A stretch of DNA of 64,000 nt from Parageobacillus thermantarcticus (GTDB taxonomy: Bacteria > Bacillota > Bacilli > Bacillales > Anoxybacillaceae): assembly GCF_900111865.1 (NCBI RefSeq), contig NZ_FOJS01000001.1:124001-188000 (forward strand), in the 5' to 3' direction. Under the pieces are notes generated by a model. That model had not been told where the DNA came from. It saw only the letters and a list, made by a program, of their open reading frames with translations, and searched no databases. The stretch's first letter is position 1; the number at the start of each line of letters is the position of its first letter. The position numbers and the translations under genes are program-made. Of the stretch, positions 58,663 to 64,000 are shown in pieces.

Positions 58663-59955
58663 TCATAACAATAACTTTCTTACCTCTGCGATAAAGTAAA
58701 GCGAGCCGGTGATAAGGAAAAGGTCATCGCTCCGCTTCTGTTTCCGTTTTTCTTTGAGCCAGCGCTCCCAGTCCGTGATGCACGCTTTATCCGGATGGTC
58801 GCATAGCGCTGCAAGCTGTTCGGCAGACGCGGCGCGCGGAAAATCGAACGACGTAAACGTTATCGTTTTCGCGATTCCGGCAAGCGGCGGAATCATTTGC
58901 TCAAGCGGTTTGTCCGCCAGCGCGGCAAATAATACATGAACATCTTTGTTTGGATAGTGCAAACGCACTGTATCGACGAGGCTGCGGATGCCTTCCGCGT
59001 TGTGGGCGCCGTCGATAATGATCAGCGGCTTATTGCTTATCCGTTCAAACCGCCCGATCCATTTCGCCTTTTCCAGCCCTTCATAAATATGTTCTTTTTC
59101 AATCAAAAACGAATAGCACATCCGCAAATAGTCGGCCGCCATCACGGCTACGGCCGCGTTTTGCACTTGATGCGCCCCGAACATCGTTATGTTTAAATCC
59201 GGATATTGCGAAAACACCGTCTCTACTGAAAAACGTTCGCCATCTTCATTTGCCTCATGCTGAACAATCGAAAAGTCTTCTCCCAGCCGGTATGTTTTCG
59301 CTTTCAATGATGTCGCTTTGCCGGCAATCACCGCCCATGCTTCCGGCTGATTAACTGCGGTAATGACCGGAACGCCCGATTTGATGATTCCTGCTTTTTC
59401 CAAAGCGATTTTCTCCAACGTCTCTCCTAAAATGTTCATATGGTCATAGCCAATATTGGTGATAATGGAAAGAATCGGGTAAATCACGTTCGTCGAATCG
59501 AAGCGGCCGCCGAGTCCTGCCTCGATAATCACAACATCTTGAATGTTCTTTTTCCCAAAATAATAAAACATCATCGCCGTAATCACTTCAAATTCTGTCG
59601 GCGCGCCAAGCTCTGTTGTTTCCAGTTCTTCCGCAAGCGGTTGAATGGCTCGCACCAGCTCAACAATTTCTTTGTCGCGAATTGGCCGGCCGTTTACGCT
59701 GATCCGCTCATTAAATTTCTCCACATACGGAGAAGTAAACGTTCCCACCGAATAGCCGGCCGCTTGCAAAATATGGCGCAAGTAGCTAACGGTCGAACCT
59801 TTCCCGTTCGTTCCGGCAACGTGAATTGCCCTTACGCGGCGCTCAGGATGCCCGAGCTTTTCCATCATCCATTCCATCCGTTCTAATCCCGGTTTGATTC
59901 CTAAGCGCAAACGCCCATGAATCCATGCAAGCGCTTCTTTATATGTACGAACCAT
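58663..59955 (-). CDS. folC: Folylpolyglutamate/dihydrofolate synthase
   Basis: Adds glutamate to dihydropteroate and folates. The 430 residues show the ATP-binding P-loop HVAGTNGKGSTVSYL (about 45-60), TSPYVEKFNERISVNG and the Mur-ligase-type GLGGRFDSTNV and IDGAHNAEGI motifs. It follows valS, as in B. subtilis, and lies 80 bases upstream of the VWA gene on the same strand, after which the pilus region begins. Confidence 0.96.
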   Translation of the reverse strand: MVRTYKEALAWIHGRLRLGIKPGLERMEWMMEKLGHPERRVRAIHVAGTNGKGSTVSYLRHILQAAGYSVGTFTSPYVEKFNERISVNGRPIRDKEIVELVRAIQPLAEELETTELGAPTEFEVITAMMFYYFGKKNIQDVVIIEAGLGGRFDSTNVIYPILSIITNIGYDHMNILGETLEKIALEKAGIIKSGVPVITAVNQPEAWAVIAGKATSLKAKTYRLGEDFSIVQHEANEDGERFSVETVFSQYPDLNITMFGAHQVQNAAVAVMAADYLRMCYSFLIEKEHIYEGLEKAKWIGRFERISNKPLIIIDGAHNAEGIRSLVDTVRLHYPNKDVHVLFAALADKPLEQMIPPLAGIAKTITFTSFDFPRAASAEQLAALCDHPDKACITDWERWLKEKRKQKRSDDLFLITGSLYFIAEVRKLLL

Positions 59956-59987
59956 CGTATTTTCCCCCTAAAAATTAAGATGTGATG

Positions 59988-60023
59988 AGAAAAGACGAAT
60001 CCAAAATGCTTGGATTCGTCTTC
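59988..60023 (-). terminator. Rho-independent terminator after valS
   Basis: On the - strand AGACGAATCC and GGATTCGTCT flank AAGCATTTT and are followed by TTTC. It lies between valS and folC, so folC may be transcribed partly by read-through or from its own promoter. Confidence 0.78.
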
Positions 60024-60050
60024 ATGATAAAAGAAGCGGCGGCGTGTTGT

Positions 60051-62693
60051 CTATTTTTTTAATTCGGCAAGGCGCGCACGGACAGCCTCGCGTTTTTCCA
60101 AGTAGTCTTTCTCTTTTTTCCGCTCTTCTTCGACGACGTGCGCAGGCGCTTTCGTCAGGAATCCTTCGTTGCTTAGTTTCTTCTGCACGCGCTCGACTTC
60201 TTTATTGAGTTTTTCCAGTTCTTTTTCAAGCCGTTTAATTTCTTCATCGATGTTAATCAGCCCTTCGAGCGGCAAAATCAATTCCGCGCCGGTAACGACC
60301 GCCGTCATCGCTTTTTCCGCTATCGGAACGTCGGTTGCGATGATCAGCTCGCTCGGATTGCAGAACCGTTCTAAATACGCGCGGTTTTTCTCGAGCGTTG
60401 CCTGCACTTGTGCATCTTTTGCCTTAATGTGCAATTTAACCGGTTTGCTTAACGGCGTGTTCACTTCAGCGCGAATGTTGCGGACTGCACGGATGATATC
60501 AACAAGAAGACGCATTTCTTCCGCCGCTTCTTTGTTTGACAGTTCAGGGCGCACTTCCGGCCATTTCGCTACCGTAATCGACTCCCCTTCATGCGGAAGG
60601 TGCTGCCAAATTTCCTCGGTAATAAACGGCATGAACGGGTGAAGCAGGCGCATCGTATGATCCAAGACATAGGCCAATACGGAGCGCGTCGTCTTTTTCG
60701 CTTCTTCATCGTCGCCGTAAAGCGGCAGTTTCGCCATTTCAATATACCAGTCGCACAAGTCGTCCCAAATGAAGTTGTACAAAACGCGGCCGACTTCGCC
60801 GAACTCGTATTTTTCGGCAAGCTTTGTCACCGTTTCGATCGTTTCGTTTAAACGCGTTAAAATCCAATGATCGGCAACGGTTTTTTCCCCGCTTAAATCG
60901 AGCTGGTCGTATGTCATTCCGCCCATGTTCATCAGCGCAAAGCGGGACGCGTTCCAAATTTTATTCGCAAAATTCCATGTTGCTTCCACTTTCTCAGTGC
61001 TAAAACGCAAATCTTGCCCAGGCGAGCTTCCTGTCGCCAGGAAGAAGCGGAGCGAATCAGCGCCGTACTGGTCGATGACATCCATCGGGTCGACGCCGTT
61101 GCCGAGCGATTTGCTCATTTTTCTTCCTTGCGCGTCGCGGACAAGGCCGTGGATTAATACGTCTTTAAACGGTCTCTTTCCGGTAAATTCAAGGCCTTGG
61201 AAAATCATACGCGATACCCAGAAGAAAATGATGTCATATCCAGTGACAAGCACATCGGTTGGATAATAGCGTTGATAATCCGGCGCTTCCGTATCCGGCC
61301 AGCCCATTGTCGAAAACGGCCAAAGCGCCGAGCTGAACCACGTGTCTAATACATCCGGGTCTTGCTCCCAGTTTTCGATATCAGCCGGCGGTTCATGATC
61401 GACATAAATTTCGCCTGTTTCTTTATGATACCAAGCCGGAATGCGATGGCCCCACCATAATTGGCGAGAAATGCACCAGTCGCGAATATTTTCGAGCCAA
61501 TGCAAATACGTTTTTTCAAACCGCTCCGGAACGAAATGGACTTTTCCTTCCGTTTTTTGCATCTCAATCGCTGCTTCGGCAAGCGGCTTCATTTTCACAA
61601 ACCATTGCGTTGAAAGATACGGTTCCACCACCGCGCCGCTCCGCTCGCTATGGCCGACGGAATGCACATGCTCTTCGATTTTAAAGAGCACGCCTTGTTC
61701 TTGCAAATCTTTGACAATTTGCTTGCGGCACTCAAAACGGTCCAATCCTTGGTATTGCAGGGCGTTTTCATTCATCGTGCCGTCTTCGTTCATGACAAGA
61801 ATGCGCGGCAAATTGTGGCGGTTGCCGATTTCAAAGTCGTTCGGGTCATGCGCCGGCGTAATTTTCACCGCGCCTGAGCCGAATTCCATATCGACATACT
61901 CATCGGCGATAATTGGAATTTCGCGGCCGACAATCGGCAAAATCACCGTTTTGCCGATGAGATGCTTATAGCGCTCATCGTCTGGATGAACGGCTACCGC
62001 AGTGTCGCCGAGCATCGTTTCCGGGCGGGTCGTCGCGATTTCAATATAGCCCGAGCCGTCGGCAAGCGGATAGCGCATATGATAAAGCGCGCCTTTCACT
62101 TCTTTATAAACGACTTCAATATCGGACAGCGCCGTTTTCGTGACCGGATCCCAGTTAATAATGTATTCGCCGCGATAAATAAGCCCTTTTCGGTAAAGCG
62201 AAACAAACACTTCGCGCACTGCTTTGGACAATCCTTCATCCAGCGTAAAGCGCTCGCGCGTATAATCAAGTCCAAGCCCTAATTTCGCCCATTGCTGGCG
62301 GATGTGGTTTGCATATTCTTCTTTCCATTTCCACGTTTCTTCAAGAAATTTCTCCCGGCCTAAATCATAGCGAGACAGCCCTTGCTTGCGCAGCTTTTCT
62401 TCCACTTTCGCCTGTGTGGCAATGCCGGCGTGGTCCATTCCCGGAAGCCACAGCACGTCATAGCCTTGCATCCGTTTCATGCGCGTAATAATATCTTGCA
62501 GCGTCGTATCCCACGCATGCCCTAAATGCAGCTTCCCTGTTACGTTTGGCGGCGGGATCACGATCGTAAACGGCTTTTTATCCGGATCGCCCGTCGCTTC
62601 AAAAAACTTTCCGTCAAGCCACCATTGATAGCGGTTCGCTTCTACCGCTTTATGGTCGTACTTCGTTGACATCGTTATCTCATTTTGTTCCAT
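60051..62693 (-). CDS. valS: Valyl-tRNA synthetase
   Basis: Class I synthetase that charges tRNA-Val with an editing domain against threonine. The 880 residues equal the B. subtilis length. HIGH-type motif [14 protein letters not shown] (about 43-56), the editing domain ([16 protein letters not shown]), KMSKS in [14 protein letters not shown] (about 520-533), and a C-terminal coiled coil ([23 protein letters not shown]) are visible. ATG 62693 follows AGGAGGG; upstream in-frame codons belong to the leader. Confidence 0.98.
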   Translation of the reverse strand: MEQNEITMSTKYDHKAVEANRYQWWLDGKFFEATGDPDKKPFTIVIPPPNVTGKLHLGHAWDTTLQDIITRMKRMQGYDVLWLPGMDHAGIATQAKVEEKLRKQGLSRYDLGREKFLEETWKWKEEYANHIRQQWAKLGLGLDYTRERFTLDEGLSKAVREVFVSLYRKGLIYRGEYIINWDPVTKTALSDIEVVYKEVKGALYHMRYPLADGSGYIEIATTRPETMLGDTAVAVHPDDERYKHLIGKTVILPIVGREIPIIADEYVDMEFGSGAVKITPAHDPNDFEIGNRHNLPRILVMNEDGTMNENALQYQGLDRFECRKQIVKDLQEQGVLFKIEEHVHSVGHSERSGAVVEPYLSTQWFVKMKPLAEAAIEMQKTEGKVHFVPERFEKTYLHWLENIRDWCISRQLWWGHRIPAWYHKETGEIYVDHEPPADIENWEQDPDVLDTWFSSALWPFSTMGWPDTEAPDYQRYYPTDVLVTGYDIIFFWVSRMIFQGLEFTGKRPFKDVLIHGLVRDAQGRKMSKSLGNGVDPMDVIDQYGADSLRFFLATGSSPGQDLRFSTEKVEATWNFANKIWNASRFALMNMGGMTYDQLDLSGEKTVADHWILTRLNETIETVTKLAEKYEFGEVGRVLYNFIWDDLCDWYIEMAKLPLYGDDEEAKKTTRSVLAYVLDHTMRLLHPFMPFITEEIWQHLPHEGESITVAKWPEVRPELSNKEAAEEMRLLVDIIRAVRNIRAEVNTPLSKPVKLHIKAKDAQVQATLEKNRAYLERFCNPSELIIATDVPIAEKAMTAVVTGAELILPLEGLINIDEEIKRLEKELEKLNKEVERVQKKLSNEGFLTKAPAHVVEEERKKEKDYLEKREAVRARLAELKK

Positions 62694-62714
62694 TGGTTTT
62701 CCCTCCTTCTTGCT

Positions 62715-62975
62715 AAATAAAAAACTCCCTTCATCCAAAAAAGGACGAAAGGAGACTCTTCCGCGGTACCACCTTTTTTCTTAAGCAAAGCAAACTTGCT
62801 TAAGCGCTTCATTGCGATAACGGCATATCGCCGGCTTCCTCTACTAGGCATGCGCCGTTTGAAGAAGCAGCTCGAGGGCGACCTTCCAACGATAACCGTC
62901 CTAGGAAATCTCGCAGCTAATGATTTCCCTCTCTGAAGGCGTTATTCGTTGTACTCTTCCCTGTCTTCGCTTTTT
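62715..62975 (-). promoter_or_regulatory. T-box riboswitch, valS leader
   Basis: T-box core AAGGTGGTACCGCGG at 62761-62775 is followed by a terminator (CTCCTTTCGTCC and GGATGAAGGGAG arms, then T6). Stem I base is CAGGG/CCCT(CG), with AGTA on the 5' side. The specifier loop reads GAAGGTCG, giving the valine codon GTC at 62880-62882. Low charged tRNA-Val should raise valS expression. Confidence 0.94.
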
Positions 62976-62991
62976 ATTATTTTTTCTGTTT

Positions 62992-63024
62992 ATTATACTA
63001 CCGAAAAACTCATTTCATCGTCAA
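62992..63024 (-). promoter_or_regulatory. Probable valS promoter
   Basis: On the - strand a perfect TATAAT (62992-62997) lies at the right distance before the T-box leader. The best -35 match, TTGACG (63019-63024), is 21 bases from it but 18 from the overlapping TAGTAT, so the exact pair is uncertain. Confidence 0.5.
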
Positions 63025-63132
63025 TCATCTTTGCCAAGTTTTTATTTCTTTATTCCATTCCTTTATTTTTGGTGACAAAAATCATATCGAATCATATTTT
63101 ATAGTAACATCCAAAAAAGGGGAAATTGCTCA

Positions 63133-63321
63133 ATGAAACGATTTAACTATTATTCATGGCCGCCATGGCTTCGACAAATTCGCGCCATCTGTGCGCAAGT
63201 AATCATTCCGATCACGATTTTTCAAGCGGTTCGCACGATTTTTTTTCCGACGACATTTGACGTTATTTTGCTAGCGATTTTCATCCTTATCGCGGTAGCG
63301 TTTCATCTGGAGTGGATTTAG
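63133..63321 (+). CDS. Small membrane protein of unknown function
   Basis: A 62-residue protein with an Arg/Trp/Tyr-rich N-terminus (MKRFNYYSWPPWLRQIR) and two hydrophobic segments (AICAQVIIPITIFQAVRTIFF and VILLAIFILIAVAF). AAAGGGGAA lies upstream of the ATG. I do not recognise the family. It is divergent from valS and its last 35 bases overlap the convergent 3' end of ysxE, leaving no room for separate terminators. Confidence 0.65.
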   Translation: MKRFNYYSWPPWLRQIRAICAQVIIPITIFQAVRTIFFPTTFDVILLAIFILIAVAFHLEWI

Positions 63322-64000
63322 CTTCTTCCTCCTCTTTTCGCCGGACAAGGTGCATGATAACATGTTCAATATTTTTCATGGTAAAGTAACGACGCTGCAA
63401 TTCGGAAACATATTCCCGTTCGCTTTTTTCATGTTGCCGGTTTGTCGCGTATTCATAAACGTAGCGGTACAAAAAATGCGGCTGTGCGAGATGGCTGAAA
63501 AAAAAGAACCGTTCCTCTTCCGACAATGATAACGCTTTTTCATACTCTTCGACTCCTTCCACCCATTCATCGCCGATCGGCGGAAATGTGCGCATATGAT
63601 GGCGAAGCGCCATGATGACATCGAAAAGCGGAGAGTTCCAACCGGCGCGTTCCCAACTAAAAAAATAGCGGTGTCTGTTTTCCAGCACGATATAATGCGA
63701 AAGCCGCGCTTTCCCGTGAATCCAGGCGATTCTCCATTTTTTTGTCTTTTTGATGGTTTCATGCCATTTCTCCATTTCCGTTTCCGCAAAGGAGTACGCC
63801 TGCATTGTTTCATGAAAATAGGTGCAGCATTGCAGTTGAAACGGGGACATATACCACGCATTTTCACACTTTTCCACATATGATTGCAAAAAGGAGCGCT
63901 GCCTTTCCCACTCTCTTTTTTTATTTTCATAGTAATTGTTGATCTCTTCCTCACTAACATCTAATTGTCTTAACGACTTTTGGTGCAAATGGGCGAGATC
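63287..64000 (-). CDS. ysxE: YsxE-like spore coat kinase-fold protein (3' part, runs off right edge)
   Basis: The last 237 codons of a CotS/YsxE-type protein; the frame stays open to the window edge (DLAHLHQKS), so the N-terminus is outside. The phosphotransferase-fold catalytic loop appears as IAWIHGKARLSHYIV, where the usual HGD is HGK; the downstream metal aspartate equivalent would lie in FSWERAG, where it is absent. This degenerate pattern suggests no kinase activity, as in a structural coat protein. B. subtilis has ysxE upstream of valS in the same orientation. Confidence 0.85.
   Translation of the reverse strand, partial: DLAHLHQKSLRQLDVSEEEINNYYENKKREWERQRSFLQSYVEKCENAWYMSPFQLQCCTYFHETMQAYSFAETEMEKWHETIKKTKKWRIAWIHGKARLSHYIVLENRHRYFFSWERAGWNSPLFDVIMALRHHMRTFPPIGDEWVEGVEEYEKALSLSEEERFFFFSHLAQPHFLYRYVYEYATNRQHEKSEREYVSELQRRYFTMKNIEHVIMHLVRRKEEEEAKSTPDETLPR

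Noticed and set aside
59440-59886. 148-codon open frame on the + strand opposite folC
   Set aside because: Arg/His/Asn-rich antisense shadow of folC with no ribosome-binding site.

Overview
The window is a contiguous stretch of chromosome from an endospore-forming member of the Bacillaceae. The order aspS-hisS-dtd-rel-apt-recJ-secDF ... ruvAB-bofC-yebC-coxA-safA-nad genes-pheAB-obg-spo0B-rpmA-rplU-spoIVF-minDC-mreDCB-radC-maf-spoIIB ... folC-valS-ysxE follows the Bacillus subtilis chromosome almost gene for gene. Mixed GC content, many sporulation genes and a complete type IV pilus locus fit the Geobacillus/Parageobacillus/Anoxybacillus group. That placement is inference; I see no rRNA, tRNA or other marker in the window that would settle the genus.

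Region 1 (1-11.6 kb): the T-box-controlled hisS-aspS operon (aspS runs off the left edge), dtd and the stringent-response enzyme Rel, apt-recJ, secDF and comN. Region 2 (11.7-20.5 kb): spoVB and a small membrane protein on the + strand, then on the - strand the tRNA-queuosine/Holliday-junction operon ruvA-ruvB-DUF2905-queA-tgt-yajC, bofC, yebC and the spore lipoprotein coxA. Region 3 (20.6-28 kb): NAD and spore-coat genes: nadE, a CotS-like kinase, safA, nadA, nadC and a nadB gene cut down to about its first 100 codons, divergent from nifS and the NAD repressor niaR. Region 4 (28-41 kb): pheA-pheB-obg, spo0B, the L21-Prp-L27 operon with its leader, spoIVFA/FB, minCD, mreBCD, radC, maf and spoIIB.

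Region 5 (41-58.6 kb) is the accessory part. Where B. subtilis has only comC between spoIIB and folC, this genome has an apparently complete type IVa-like pilus system. A long - strand operon encodes an unknown acidic membrane protein, a PRC-barrel protein, a VanW/G5 protein, PilB, PilT, PilC, the major pilin, the prepilin peptidase, PilM, PilN, PilO and a second pilin. Divergent from it lie three further pilin-like genes (PilV-, PilW- and GspK/PilX-like), and convergent with those is a 926-residue secreted VWA/Big2 protein that could be the tip adhesin. Notable details are a closely spaced cysteine pair in each accessory extracellular component, a MshEN-like (possible c-di-GMP-binding) N-terminus on PilB, loss of Glu5 in the largest pilin-like protein, and a roughly 19-residue repeat of an E-aromatic/aliphatic-P-x-E motif in the unknown membrane protein.

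Region 6 (58.6-64 kb): folC, T-box-controlled valS, a 62-residue membrane protein and the 3' part of ysxE, which runs off the right edge. I saw no insertion sequence, prophage, CRISPR array, rRNA or tRNA.
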